A DNA stretch of 64,000 nt from Erythrophleum ivorense (taxonomy: Eukaryota > Streptophyta > Magnoliopsida > Fabales > Fabaceae), in the NCBI GenBank assembly GCA_026724425.1, contig JAIUCV010000018.1, positions 2,909,596 through 2,973,595 on the forward strand. Direction: 5' to 3'. A program made the position numbers and the translations under genes. Of this stretch, positions 12,754 to 25,369 are shown piece by piece; the stretch's first letter is position 1; each line of letters begins with the position of its first letter. The notes beneath the pieces are model-generated. The model had not been told where the DNA came from, made no database searches, and saw nothing but the letters and a program-made list of their open reading frames with translations.

Positions 12754-15398
12754 ATGTCGAAGTCGAGAGGGGAACTGAATCGAGGAGGTAATTATTCCAA
12801 TGCTCCAAAATTTAAAAGTTGTTGTTGTTGTTATCCTTTAACTTAAAAGGTCATATATGTTTGGTATCTACAATTTTGGTCTATGATTTTTGGATCTTAA
12901 GATTCTAGTCCATAGTTTTTTTTCCTCTTTTGCAAAAAGTACTCTGTTTAGTCCCCTCTATTTTATATTAATCTTTTTGGGAGAGACATAAAATTAATGT
13001 ATGAAATTATTATATAAATTTTTTTAATATTAAGTTACTAACTGATATGAAAAAGTTGCTGAGAGCACAAGTAAAGAAACCAGGCAAGCCAATACAGAGG
13101 CGTAAGACTACATACGAGGAAGTGAATCAAAGAAGAGATTGACTCGTGAAGTCCCACATGTCTTGGAAATCGAAAATTTTAGTTTAGGTTTCACTGTTTG
13201 GTTGAAGACCTGAGTGGTCTGGAAACGGAGGGGGGTGGATTTCTCAATTTTACTATCTGAGTCCCTTTTTTTTTTTTTTTTACTTAAGAGGAGGTAGAAC
13301 ATGATGAGGTGACAATAGTAAAATAGTTTGGATGGTATAGAAATTACGTAAGATATTGTTTTGTTAACTTTAATATTTCCTGTTAATTATTTAGATGTCA
13401 TGTCATCAACGAAATCAAAACTTTTTTGAAAAAATTAAGATAAAATTAACATAAATAAAATACTTAAAATGGAATTAATATTACCATAAATTTAAGGGAA
13501 GAAAAGAATAGTTTTACCTTTTTTTAATGAAAGATAATAATTAAATAAAATCCAAAAGCACTTATAGCTTTCATATTTCGTCCTCATCTTCTAATTTGGA
13601 CATGTTTATTTTTCATCATTAGTGTTTTGAAGTCGAAGATTTTGTTTAAATCATCCTACTTCAGTGAAGAATTTTTCATCTTCTATATTAATTTTGTATA
13701 ATTAAATAAATACTTCGGAAAAAAATATTTGTAATCAACCTCTTTATTAATGGTTAAAAAATTGTATCATAATTATTATTTATATCTTATAAATAATTAA
13801 ATAATTCATAATAATTGATATTTATCTTGAAAAACCTACGTGATGCTAATATATGTATATATATATATAGTTGAGTCTATGTATTGAACATTTAAGTGTG
13901 TCTCAATGTTTGTAATAAATATAATAATATGATATAGGGCAATTCACTAAATTATACTTATTTTTGCTTAAAAAATTATATTAAACCCTTTTTACATTTT
14001 AATAAAAATGTTCTAAAAAAATTTTTAATTTATTTTCTATAAGAAAATGTGAACTTTCTGCACAACGTGAAACTGTTATTTTATTCCTAATATATTAGTA
14101 AAAGCAACTAAATTGATGAGAAATTTCAACATGATACCATTATTTTTTTATATGATAGTAAAAATAGTTAAATAATTTTACCTTGAAAAGAAATGCATAT
14201 TGTGTATAAATTTAATTTATTAATGAAAAATAAATTAGAGGGAACTGAGTGTAAAACCACATCAAGTGTAATTTAATCGAATTTTAAAAAATTAAATATA
14301 CTTTACTCCATAGCATATATATAGAATTTATTTCTGCCTCACAAGCTAGCCACAAGAAAGGTGTAACCTAAGACGCTTATCTATGCAGGCACCAGTGATG
14401 ATTCAAAGCAACTTGAACCCGAGGACATTATATACGGCCTAGGTGATAGAACCGCCAAGCCGGGAGATACGGTAACACGCTTTGTTTCTTTCCCTGGTTG
14501 CTATATTGTTATCCATCTATTTTGTTACTATTTCTCTTCTATATAAACAATAGCCTGCGTACGATACGAGAAAATGTTATATAGAAGAGAATGTTATTTA
14601 TGGATGTCAAAATGAAATACCAAGGTTTGTGTGGGTGCACTTCTTTTTAATGAATAATCTATTTTACATATAGAAGAGAAATGTTATTAAGTTACTTTAA
14701 TTTTTATCTCTAATTATAATTTTTTAATTACTTAATTTCTACATTTAACTTACTCTTTTTTTTTTAATTCCATTTCGTGTTGCAATTAATCAATTAGAAT
14801 GAAATGGCAAGGTAAGTTATCATAATTCTTACATGTGTGTATTAACTCAGTTGAAAATGAAGTTGTTCAAGATCTTCATGAAAGAAGTGGGGCCGTCAGG
14901 CTCCATTATCAAAATTCTCGTTGTTCCTAAGGCACCTCCGCTGTTAGGTTTGACCATTAGCAATTGTTTGTGGGGTTATTTCTAATTATTTATTTATATT
15001 GGCATTAGCAGCATAGTATTCACTCATTTTCTTAGGAATATTTAAATTTGCACGATAATTATGTATAACAACTTGCAGAACTATCTAGTTTGAAATGACC
15101 AATAAGATATCGTGAAATTATTTTTAAAATATGGAGTTAAGTTGCCGTGAAGGCGTTTGGCAATTAACATTATTCTTATGCAAATTAATATGAATTTCTA
15201 ATGTTATTTTTTTCTGGCAAAATTTTAATTTACATATATGATGTGTATTATAAACTCTGTAGGTTAGAATCAAGTACCAACTTTATAGTAAGCCAGGTAA
15301 GGTGGAAGATGAAAGGGGCCCTTTGGAACTGACTTTGGGTAGCCAACATACATATGGCCAAGGTATAGCGTCTCTTTCTCTTATTATTATTAAGAGGA

Positions 15399-15444
<46 letters not shown>

Positions 15445-18400
15445 CTGTTGTTGTTGTTGTTGTTGTTGTTATACCAATTCTCTTTAAAATTAAATTTGAT
15501 GTTTCTTTTCTTAAGAAAGTTAATTGGTTTCCTTGACATCTGAGATATATTATATAAAAATTTTCTTTTAATTTATTTTGTTAGTGAAATTTTTTTCTTA
15601 CATAATATGATACTGTGATTTTACTCTTAACATAACAATAAAAATAATAAAATAAATTTATGTTCGAAGAAATGTATATTATATACAAATTTAACTTCAT
15701 TATTAAAAACGGTAAATTAGAATGATATCATGTGTAATTTAGTCAAATTTCATGGTATTATTATTTTTTTAAAATATTGTTCTATCTCTCACTCGGAAGT
15801 CAAATGACTACATTGCTTGAGGGGTTGATTATTCTCCTTTCCTAAAGTCTTGGATCTCCTTTTATGTTTTAACGAATTAGCGAAAACTAAAACATAAAAA
15901 AGACATTGATCACAGAAAGCAAAGATAAAGAAAAGTTCATGCAGGGTTTGACGATGGGATTCGCGGAATGAAAATCGAAGGAACAAGAGAACTTAGAATC
16001 CCACAAGATCGTTGTCCACAACATATGCCAAACAATTGGAAAGTAAGTCTCTCACATCAAGCATGTATTTCGAAATTTTGGAGCTTGAATATTTTTTTTT
16101 CATTTTTATTTTAAAATTAAGAATTTCTGTCTTAAAGAGCGAATTACAGATTTAATGTTTTATACAAATTTTATTATATAACCCGTTGACATAAAATGAT
16201 TTTCTTTTGAATTTATACAAAGTAAATCATTCTAGCTGTTATTTGTGACTCGAATTAACAGTTTTTGGACTTGGAATTTCTCCACGTACAAGATAATGGT
16301 TGCTTGTTGATTTTTATTTACTTCTTCTACAAGATTTGGATTACTTAAGGAAATAGGTTACCGGATTTTACCTTGATTGTTTGTGCAAATAATTTAACTT
16401 ATACGAAGCCTACCCATTATTGGTGATTTTTTTTTTAATTTTTTGGTATTGGCCATTGTACCCTTCCTTCATGCTATAATTAACCATGTGTGATAACCCT
16501 TTGGAACACACAACACAAGCAAGAAAGTGCAGGGTGGAGCTTGAGGCTCACGTGTGTTCATTTATGTATTTCTGTGTGGAGATTATAAACAACTTCTGTG
16601 AGAATATTATTAAGGTATTTGGGTATATTTAGGGTGTGGTTTTAAGGGTTCATTTCAACCACTTTGATATCTTCGTTTGTTTTCTTTCCCCCTCACCTTT
16701 GCCCGTCGACATAGGCCAAAGAATGGACCATGTTAAATATTTTGTCTACGATTTCACATTCCTTACAACTTCATTTAAATTTTAGTTACTACCAATCAAT
16801 TTACTTTTGGGGGTAATTCTGCGTTTTGCCAACAAATATCAGGGCCATTTCATATATCTGGTAGATTTGATCCAGATGTCTACAATGAAGTTTAAATTAA
16901 ACAATTCAATTGAAAAATGAGTTTTGCCATCTAGCTAGCAAATCCCAATGAAGGGCTCATTGACGCAAAATAGCCTAAAAAAAGCTTTTTCAAGTCAAGA
17001 AAAGAAGCCTATCGAGATGCAAGTGAAAATGTTTTGGATGAAAAAGCCATTCAATTGTGTTTGTCTAACAACATCCTATAGAAGGTGATTTTAGAAAACA
17101 CTGCCATAGAGTTGTTGACTAAGTAGAAGTAGTTATACTTGACAAAGTCATTGGCAAATTGACTAGTCTTGAAACAAAGGTTATATACACTTTATATAGG
17201 TAGAGGTGGATCCGTTAAATCACATTAGTCAGTTCAGTTCTATTATCATTGATTTGAGCAAACTCGACGTCTAGATTAGTAATGAAGGTCAAGTCCTGTT
17301 TTTACTATATTCACTACCGCCCTTGTACAAGTCATTTAGGGAGACCATGATTTGTGGTCAGGTTAAAGATGCCAAATCTTTCCATACCAGTATTCGTCAA
17401 GATCAAAATTTAGGTTTGTTTGCAAGAGGGAGGGCCAATGATGGGGATTTGAGTCGCAACACCAAGGACCCCGGGTACATTATATTCCCGTTATAAAGAC
17501 AGAACCTTTAAATAATAATATTGTCGTAAAAGAGACATATTAAATTTGAGTGTTTGAAGAAGAAGCAGGGTAGTCCTAATCAAGATCAAAAGCAGATTGC
17601 TAGATTCTTGGTGCTCTTGCCACGTGTGTCCCAACTATGGTTTTAAATTGCGGTTGCAGTTGCAGTTGCAGTTATGTTGCGATTGCGGTTGCGAGCGTTG
17701 CGCATAGTATAAAAAGAATTGCGGGCGTTGCGGTCGATTGATGCGGATGTGGCAACAGCAATATTGCGGCCGCATCACATGATGCGGACTGCAATTTAGA
17801 ACCATGGTCCCAATGGGTATTAGTTTTCCACATCGTCTTGATGGGCAATACTGCACCATACAAGATTGTAGGACAAGGTAACATTCACATAGGATGCATG
17901 ATGGCGTCATTAGAACACTATTTGATGTCAAGCACGTTACTGATTTGAATATCAACCTCTCATTTCTTTGGCCACTTTAGATGCTAAGGGCCTTAGATCC
18001 ATTATTGAAGGTGAAGTTTTGAATATCTCTAAGGGTGCTATTCTCTTTATGAGAGGCAATAAGGTCAGCAATATGTTTACCTTACAAGTTTTGCTGCAGT
18101 CAATTCGTCTAGGTGACATGGCCAAGGAAGATCGGCAGCTTTGAGAAAACAAGTTCTGTTGAATGCTAAGAGTTTTTGGAATAGATCATTGAGTGTTGCT
18201 TTACAGAAAACGAGTTCTGTTGAATGACATAAGAGTTTTTCATGGCAATGCATATTCTTGATCGCATTCATTCTATATTTTGAGTCTCCTGTGATTTTAA
18301 GAGTAGTGGTAATTTTGGTTAAAGTGAAAATTTATCACCAATCACATATTTGTTGATGGTTTTATCATAAGGATGGAAGGTTTAATCATAGCCGACATTT

Positions 18401-19921
18401 GTGCAAATGTGGCATGATACATGACAGAGACCAAAAGCCATTTAGGAGACCATTTGGGCCAGAAGCTTGTTATGGTTACCTTGGCTTGGATCAAGGAGTG
18501 ATTGTTGTCCATTGTAATATTCAGAGTGGTACATATCACAGGCGGACTAAGTACATTGATGATCAGTTGCAATTCATCGGTTGGTATTTGATAAAGCCTC
18601 TAATAGTTACCTAGTTCAAAAATTGTTTTAGCTTGATTGGTGTTTCGACCTTCCTAGTTTGGTCGTTGAGAATACTTTGGGAAAGCTGCAGTGAGTTGTG
18701 TTAAATTCTAATAAAATTCAAGCCAAGTGGAAATTTGATATTTGTTGCTTGAATTAATCGCTGATTTACTTCTTTTTATAAGTCAAAAGTTGCTGGCGGA
18801 TTTTGATTTACTTCTTCCACAAGACATGGATTACTTACTTGTAGATGTAAGTTAACTTATTTTACAACACCTGATTTTTTGTGGAAATAGTTTAACTTCG
18901 TCTACAAACCTACCTATTACTAGCATCTTTGGTATTGACCATTATATCCTTCCTTCATGCTATAAGTAAGCATGCATGGTAACCATTTGGAAGACATAAA
19001 GCAAGGAAGAGCAAGGTGGAGGAGCTTGAGGCATTTTACTGCAAGCTTGTGTTCAAGTGTTTATCCTCATTTGTGTATTTCGTATGGAGATTATATACAA
19101 TTTTTATGAGAAATTTATCGTGTGGCATTTGGATGTATTTTTAGGTTATGATTTTGAGTGTTCAATTAAATTGTTTTTATATCTCCATTTCTTTCCTTGG
19201 TGGAATTTCCTCCTGACCTTTATCCGTGGACATACGCTAAAAGCCAAACCACGTTAAATTTTTTGTCAACTATTTCTCATTCCTTACCACTTTATTTAGA
19301 ATTTGATTACTTAAATTTAAAATCTCTATACAAATCTTCTCACTCGGGCCCCTTAACTAGCTCAAGTTTAAGAATTGTTTCCGTTCTATGTTTTGTTGAA
19401 CTAACTTGGTTTAAATATATTATTCCTCGTTTCTTTCACTCACACACACAAACTTCATAAATATAGATGCATAGACTTTACTTGAAGTTTTAAACATCTT
19501 ACAAATTTCATAAAATACATTTCGTGAAATATTGTGCAAACTTTTAGTCTGAGTTTTCAAAAAAGTTTATTTAATTCTAAAGGGAATTTATGCACATTTT
19601 GAAATCAAATAAGCGCTTTGCGTTACAGAAAATTAAAAAAAAAAAGACAAATATTTATGAGTGCAATAAATATTTGTAATGTAGGAAAATATAAAGCAAA
19701 GGACATACTAATAATATTTGACTACTTACTATTTTTTTCTTTTTTACATTTACTATTTTCGGCTTAACTAATCTTCGAGTGGATGTAAATTTTTATATAT
19801 ATGTTTTTTGAATAAAAAGGTTTGGCAGCACAAGCGGGAATATGAGATTTTTCATGTGACCCTTCTAGCTATTCTGGAGCCCAAGCCCAAGTCGAGCGCT
19901 GGAACTCATCAAGAGCAATAG
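12754..19921 (+). CDS. FKBP-like gene, five exons
   Basis: Exons are 12754-12787, 14389-14471, 15263-15362, 15945-16042 and 19820-19921, all with GT-AG borders and consistent phases (1, 0, 1, 0), giving about 138 residues. The last exon could instead start at 19829, three residues shorter. FK506-binding protein (peptidyl-prolyl isomerase) signatures are in order: DIIYGLG at 24-30, AKPGDTVRIKY at 34-44, GPLELTLGS at 58-66, GFDDGIRGMKIEGTRELRIP at 73-92 and IFHVTLLAI at 115-123. The family normally has a VFDSS segment after the first strand, a Trp before the central helix and an aYG motif; here the first is missing, the Trp is Phe74 and the last reads RCPQ. Ligand binding and catalysis are therefore doubtful. 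The start codon was chosen because exon 1 splices in frame; exons further upstream cannot be excluded. The product has no signal peptide or membrane segment, so a cytosolic or nuclear location is inferred. Confidence 0.78.
15399..15471 (+). repeat. Compound microsatellite (AAT)n-(GTT)n
   Basis: A long run of aat units is followed by gctgttgttgtt units inside intron 3 of the FKBP-like gene, 36 bases after the exon 3 donor. A short ttattatt run just before it could pair with the aat run. Confidence 0.9.
16310..16800 (+). repeat. Intron 4 duplication, left copy
   Basis: This is colinear with 18800-19320. Shared blocks include ttacttcttctaca or ttacttcttccaca, ggattactta, tggtattg followed by ccatt, ccttccttcatgctataa, gcaaggtgga or gcagggtgga, gcttgaggc, gtgtatttc and tggagattata, and cgtcgacata or cgtggacata. 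The two copies flank the copia fragment in the same intron. Confidence 0.85.
16985..18110 (+). pseudogene. Degenerate Ty1-copia gag to pre-integrase fragment
   Basis: Gag of the UBN2 type is visible at 17010-17200 (DASENVLDEKAIQLCLSNNI, later LYLTKSLAN and LVLKQRLYTL), then FLLYSLPPLYKSFRETMI near 17290-17350. The protease/pre-integrase part at 17900-18100 reads RTLFDVKHVTDLNINLSFLW, DAKGLRSIIEGEVLNISKGA. Several in-frame stops and frame changes are present. It has no reverse transcriptase, and no LTRs were identified around it. An hAT MITE interrupts it at 17636. Confidence 0.8.
17636..17806. mobile_element. hAT-type MITE with 8-bp target duplication
   Basis: The 171-bp element has terminal inverted repeats: tatggttttaaattgcgg on the left, and on the right end (reverse complement) catggttctaaattgcag. 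It is flanked by gtcccaac (17628-17635) and gtcccaat (17807-17814), an 8-bp target duplication with one mismatch, as expected for hAT. The interior is rich in gcggttgc repeats. There is no coding capacity. Confidence 0.88.
18111..18799. other. Non-coding intronic sequence
   Basis: Part of FKBP intron 4. A short direct repeat, aagttctgttgaatgctaag at 18153 and a cgagttctgttgaatgacat version at 18209, is visible. An open frame at 18399-18614 resembles no protein I know and has no splice or start context that supports it. Confidence 0.4.
18800..19320 (+). repeat. Intron 4 duplication, right copy
   Basis: Right partner of 16310-16800, described there. The pairing places a copy of the same intron sequence on each side of the copia insertion. 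Confidence 0.85.
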
Positions 19922-22561
19922 TGCCGTAGTGTTCAAGCCCGTTGGCACGCTTGACTTGCTTCCATCACTGTAATAAATAGACTTCTCAAGTATTTAGAAT
20001 TTATAGTGAATGCTGTAATATTTAAGCTGCTACATGAAGTTTGTTTGGCGAGAAATAAGAGCTTCACTCAGAGGCTCCACTGTCATAAATAAGTTTTCAG
20101 AAATTTGGAAAATTAAAATTTTCATGTACCATAAAATATCAATACATGGACGAATCGTCGTTCTTTCCAAATTGACCCAATTCTTTCATTTTCGTTGAAG
20201 TAATTGAAAAACACCATGAATATAGATAATGCAATATGAAAAGAACAAGTTAACCGAATAGATTTTCTTGAATCTATATATTCTAAATCTGAATATCAAT
20301 CACTTCAAAATGATAAAATTTACTGTAAGTGAATGTATGGTACAACTCTGTGGTAATCCAATCAAGATTATTTTGACTGCCAAGCATTTTAACATAATTG
20401 AAACTATTTTTATTGAACATTGAACATATTAAATCTCTCTAAAATTTGTATTAATATAGACTTCTTAACAGTCCTTGTGACTTATTAAGGAGTATTTCGA
20501 TTCCTATAACAGCATTTCTGTCACACCTAATTTCTAGAGGGGCAAATATGACGCACATGTGGCCGAAAAAGAAAAGGAAAATTGATTTTCAGAAACCATT
20601 CCGAAAAGCAATTCAATTAAGTTGCCGCCAAATTATTCTTTTTACATTTAGAGAAAAAATTTTGAAAGAAAGAAGAAATTCTTTCTAGAAAAATGGAAAA
20701 AGTGGTTTGTGAAAAAAAGGATATGTTCTAGAATGAATTGAATGTGGGGAAGTTACAACTGAAACACCCTATAATACCGGTTCTTAAAAATTATTATCCA
20801 ATCTAATTATGCAAAATTTCTGGTTATGACCTTTAACTTATTTAATTACCCTTTATATGATATACTCGTCCAAAAAAATAAAAAAATTGAGTAAAAGAGA
20901 GAGTAAAAAGAAAAATATTTACGTAGACAAACTTGACCTAAGAAACTAACTTAGGATTTTTGTACTCAATAGTAAGAATTGAAGTCTACTTTTTCAAAAT
21001 AAAGCAAACTAATTGTGAGTGTGATTTATTTTTGGGTAAAAAAAGGGGGGGTGGAAAAGAAACAAGGGTTAAAAAGAGCCATAATAAAATTATTTGGCAG
21101 TGAGTAAAATGAATTTTACTTATGAAATTTAATAAACCTTGCCTCTTTCACTCAGCCAAGACATCAATATTATAGTAGAATTTTAATTATGAATTTAATA
21201 GGGCCACCATATTAAAATCATTTGGCAATGAGTATAGTGAATTTTAATCCTAAGCCAAGATGTCCATCATGTTATATAATTTATAACATCCAAAGATGTG
21301 CTAGTTCATGTGCATGCATTTATAATTATTTATGAATAAAGTGTAGAATTACATGTCTATTGGTTCATTAAGTAAAGAGTTGGGTGCACCTCTTTATGAG
21401 ATAGACCATTCATATGAAAGGTTCTTCAAGGGTTAAAGGCTCCCTTACTAAGTAGAGAAAGATAACTATATTATGAGAAAAGTGTTTTACAAGCTCTAAC
21501 AAATATTATTTTCAAGTTACAAGAGTGTTAAGGAACTTCTTGATATTACTAATCAAGAGCTTCACAAAAGGCTTCATTGTGTCATGGGAGAGTATTGTCA
21601 TCAACTTTTTAGCAAATAGGTGTGGGGGAGAAGATCTCACTAAAGAAACCAACTTAAACGTGCTTTGAAACAATCCATTGTGTGGTGATCTTGACTTACC
21701 TTTAACGTTGTTTTCTAATAATTTGAGAGAGTTAATTCATAAGATGACTTAAAATCAAAGTGCTATTTTTAAGGTTAAGCATTTGTCAAGTTAGATTGAT
21801 TTGATGGTGCCAATTTCAATTTGTGGAAAGCCAAAATGAAGTTTATTCTTTCGATACTCAACATTGCTTATAATGCCTGATTTAAATATTACATTAATTC
21901 CAGATACTATAGAGAATGCTACGAATGAAGAGAAGGCAAGGGTTGCTTAATTTAAGAAGATATGTTTTCATGATGAGGCCACATTCTCAATACCTTGTTA
22001 GGTAAAGTTTATAATCTTTACACCATTACACAGTCACTGTTAACTACTATTTATCTCTCTTTTTTCATATTTTTACTAGGAAATAAGTGTTGTGTTGTCT
22101 AATTCTATAGTAAATATATCTGATTATAGAAAAAATATTCATAGCTAGTGTATATAGCTCCAAACTCAATTTTCAAACAATAGATGACAAGTTTAGGCTT
22201 AATTTTGGTTTGGTCATACTTTGACTCTTTTTATATGTTGTAAATTTTTGAAACTTTAAGCCAGAGTCATCTTGGAGTTATAACCTTGGAATCCTTAAGT
22301 CAAAATGTGACAAAAATGTAATTTGAAGAATTTTAGGGAATGGCACCACTGTCCAGGTGATAAATATCGCTTATTCGAAAGAGAAGTAAGGATGCTTTGG
22401 TGCCACAATTTCAGTCCTGTAGCACTAGTCGCATAAAAATAACGCTATCATTTCTACTCCATTTTTTTAAAGGTGTTGGAGCTTGTCCCAATCCCATAAA
22501 AGCTAGCCATTATTTTGGGCTTGTCAGAGGTCTGAGGAGAGCTTTAAGAGCATCTCGAATG
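19922..22561. other. Downstream and intergenic region
   Basis: No gene is supported. It includes the presumed 3' untranslated region of the FKBP-like gene just after 19921. A diverged tandem repeat lies at about 21079-21172 and 21204-21275 (both with aaattatttggca or aaatcatttggca and agccaaga). The segment 22070-22235 resembles 50300-50450 (gaaataagtg, tctaatt, ttcata, ggcttaattttt). Confidence 0.5.
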
Positions 22562-23330
22562 CACTACAAGAAATTAAGATATTTTTTGTAGAATTTTTGA
22601 AGTGAGGAATTCCCATAGAATTTTTCGTGGACTTTGTCATGGTTTATGATTTTCCATAGTTCTTATCGTTTTTCAATCTGTAAGAATTTTTCAAGAGAAT
22701 TTTGAGAAAAAAACCATGACAAACATGCCATAGTATAGTGGAACAATTTTTGTTTAATTTTTTTTTGTAGAAAAAAGGTTAACAATTTTTTTTTAATTTT
22801 CGCAGAAAGACAATATGAGAATTATAGAAAAAAAATTGCAAATTTTTTATTCACATAATAATTCATTGTTAGAAAAAATAAAATAAAAAAATTTTGCAAG
22901 TTTTTGAATTCTTACTAAAAAATTTTATGAAAATAAGAATTTTTTTATTCTCTTCTCATGGAATTTTTTCATGAGAATTCAAAAAGTTTCACAATTTTTT
23001 ATTTTTATTTGCATGGAATTTTTCCATTCTTATTCTCATGGGATTCTTCTTTTTTTGTTGTTGTGAGAATTCAAAAATTGTAAATTTTTTTATTCCTACT
23101 CTCACGGAATTTTTTTGTCAATATTAAAAAAAATTCCAATTTTTGTATTAGTAGTCTTACATATATTTTTTTATGAGAATTCAAAAAATTATAAATCTTT
23201 TTATTCTTATTCTCATAGAATTTATCCATGAGAATTCAAAAAATTTGCAAGATTTTTTAAACTCTTACATATTTTTCCATGAGAATAGAGAAAAAATAAA
23301 TAATATTTTTCTATTTCAAAATTTTGTTAT
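22562..23330. repeat. Left subterminal repeat array of CACTA element 2
   Basis: Repeated motifs such as catgagaattcaaaaa, ttgcaa or ttgtaaatttttttatt, and tattctcatggaattttt occur more than six times in both orientations. The short open frame at 23173-23367 is an artefact of this array. Confidence 0.75.
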
Positions 23331-23829
23331 TATATTATCATACTTCCACGTATTTTCTCTCCCTTAAAATTATTATCAATTTTTCTAAATGTTTTCCCAC
23401 CCTCTAAATCTTTTCCCTCTAATTTTTTTATTAACATTTTTTAAAAAAAATTTGAAAGCTCATATATTTGTATATATTTGATTATTTTATATGTATAACT
23501 ACTTATTTTGATATATTTTTTGAGATAAATGGAATGGATATGAGAAATTATGAATTCGTAAGAAGATACAAGAAAATGAATATGTAAAAGTTCACATTTT
23601 CAAATGTGATGACTTAGAACTTTGTGATTTGGTTATTTTTTTCCCTCCAAAAAAAATAGTTTATTATCTTAAGCTTAAGTTTTTCTACTTTCAAATTCAA
23701 AAAATACATTTTAAAGAAAATAATAATAGGATAATATTTTTATTCATTTTTTTCAATTTCAAGATGTCATATTATCCTCCTTTTTATGTTAAAATATCAT
23801 ATTATCTTTCATTTTAGCTATCCTTTTAA

Positions 23830-24040
23830 TTTTTGCGCTAAAAGAGGGAGGAAACATATTTGAAACTTGAAACCCTTTCTCTCGTGGTTGCCCTCAGGTG
23901 CGTCTTCTTCGTCTTTGACCATTACTATGTCTTCATCCAACCAGGAAAGACTCGCGAGAACCCACCATCTTTAGCCAATCGTAGTCACTGGAAAACTGTG
24001 ATTCCTTCTACCTCCATTTGGCTTTTCGCCGGATTCGCTG
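23830..24040 (+). other. Possible captured 5' exon, unidentified
   Basis: Within CACTA element 2 this block is markedly more GC-rich than its surroundings, has an open frame from 23860, and ends at 24040 in ggattcgctg followed by gtgagttt, a good splice donor. The peptide resembles nothing I recognise. It may be a leader or first exon captured from a host gene; this is inference. Confidence 0.3.
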
Positions 24041-25248
24041 GTGAGTTTTCCTTATAATTTCTAAGCTCTGTCTTTCACTTCATTTTTCTCTTCAAGTTCT
24101 AAAAAATTTTAGCTTCTTATTCAAGATCTCCTAGATTTATCTGGGCGATGGCGTAATTAACAAATCATCCCTTCCTGTTGTTCCAAGCAACACTTTTTCT
24201 CTTAACCATTCAAAATTCACCTCTTTTTTTGTTTTTTTTTGGGTGCCGAGCAAGACATTTTAAGAAATGGAAAATGCAAAGGAAAACAATATTATGATGT
24301 TACATTATGTCTCCACCATGTATATGGGATGAACAAAATACAAGACTTGTATTTTGTTAATTCATGATGCTCTGTATTTTTAAGCATTGATTTTAAGCAT
24401 TATCCCTGTGGCTATGACTCTACTGTCATGTCAGATTTTAAGCATTGCATTATTCTTTTGGATTATCAGTGTAAATGGTGCATTGTTGATTTGTTAGCTA
24501 GCTGTCAAATGTGTATAGCCTTATATTAAATCTTTGAATATGAGGGCATCCTATTATGATATTTTTATTGGTGTGAAATTTGAATATTTCATGATAAACT
24601 TTTAATGTAACCTATTTGTAATTAGAAACTTTATTCATTTCAAGTTGTACAATAGGCTAAACTATTTAATCATGAACAAGTTTATTCGGTTCAAGTTAAA
24701 TATATTTTATCAAGTGTATGTGGAACCTTAAAAGCTTGATATAGAGCTAATTATGGATTTGATTGTCTATACTAAACAAATCAAACTGATGAATATGGAG
24801 TGGATTTTGGCATCTGTGGTTCAGGAAGGCGTTATATTAGTTGTTAGAATCTCTTATGTTTTAAAGTTAAAAGATAAAGGAAAAGAGAGAAAATAAATTC
24901 CCATATAATAGGCAAAACTATTTAATGGGAACTAAAGATGTTCCTTCTTTCTTTTGCTTTCTTCGTAAGTGCTTACTTGTCTTCCTCCCTAAAAAAATAA
25001 AATAAAATAAAAACTAAAGGAATGCAAGGTTAAATCTAAATGTCAATTTAATCAACAATTAATTAAGAGTTTAAAATATTGATTTTTTTCCTTATGAAGT
25101 TGATGTATAATTGTCTTACTAATTATCCCAAGAGTATCTTAATTGACACACCAATGTTACCAAGTAGCAATTTATCTTCATTTCAACATTTGCTTACTTG
25201 CTTTGTCATTTCAATGAAATTGTTAATTTATACTTATGTGTATTTAAG

Positions 25249-25369
25249 CCGTCAAGTTGGTAGCCGGTGGAACATCAGTGAGTAGAAAATCTATATATTC
25301 ACCTGCATTAAAAAAATTTGGGAAGCAACTGGAACTGGAAGATGACTCAAACTATACTAGAGTATTCAT
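25249..25369 (+). other. Captured exon, unidentified
   Basis: It is bounded by tatttaag on the left and gtaagttg on the right and open throughout in one frame. The frame contains KLVAGGTSVSRKSIYSPALK followed by KFGKQLELEDDSNYTRVF. The charged, non-repetitive peptide and canonical splice borders support a real exon fragment inside CACTA element 2. I do not recognise the family. Confidence 0.45.

Noticed and set aside
14851..14947. Possible extra exon between FKBP exons 2 and 3
   Set aside because: It has an acceptor and an open frame (KLFKIFMKEVGPSGSIIKIL), but joining it breaks the frame into exon 3, and exon 2 joins exon 3 perfectly in phase with the FKBP pattern.
18399..18614. 71-codon open frame in FKBP intron 4
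   Set aside because: No recognisable protein, opposite-strand frame equally open, and it lies in repeat-derived intron sequence.
22397..22591. 64-codon open frame running into CACTA element 2
   Set aside because: It crosses the transposon boundary, so it cannot be an ancestral gene.
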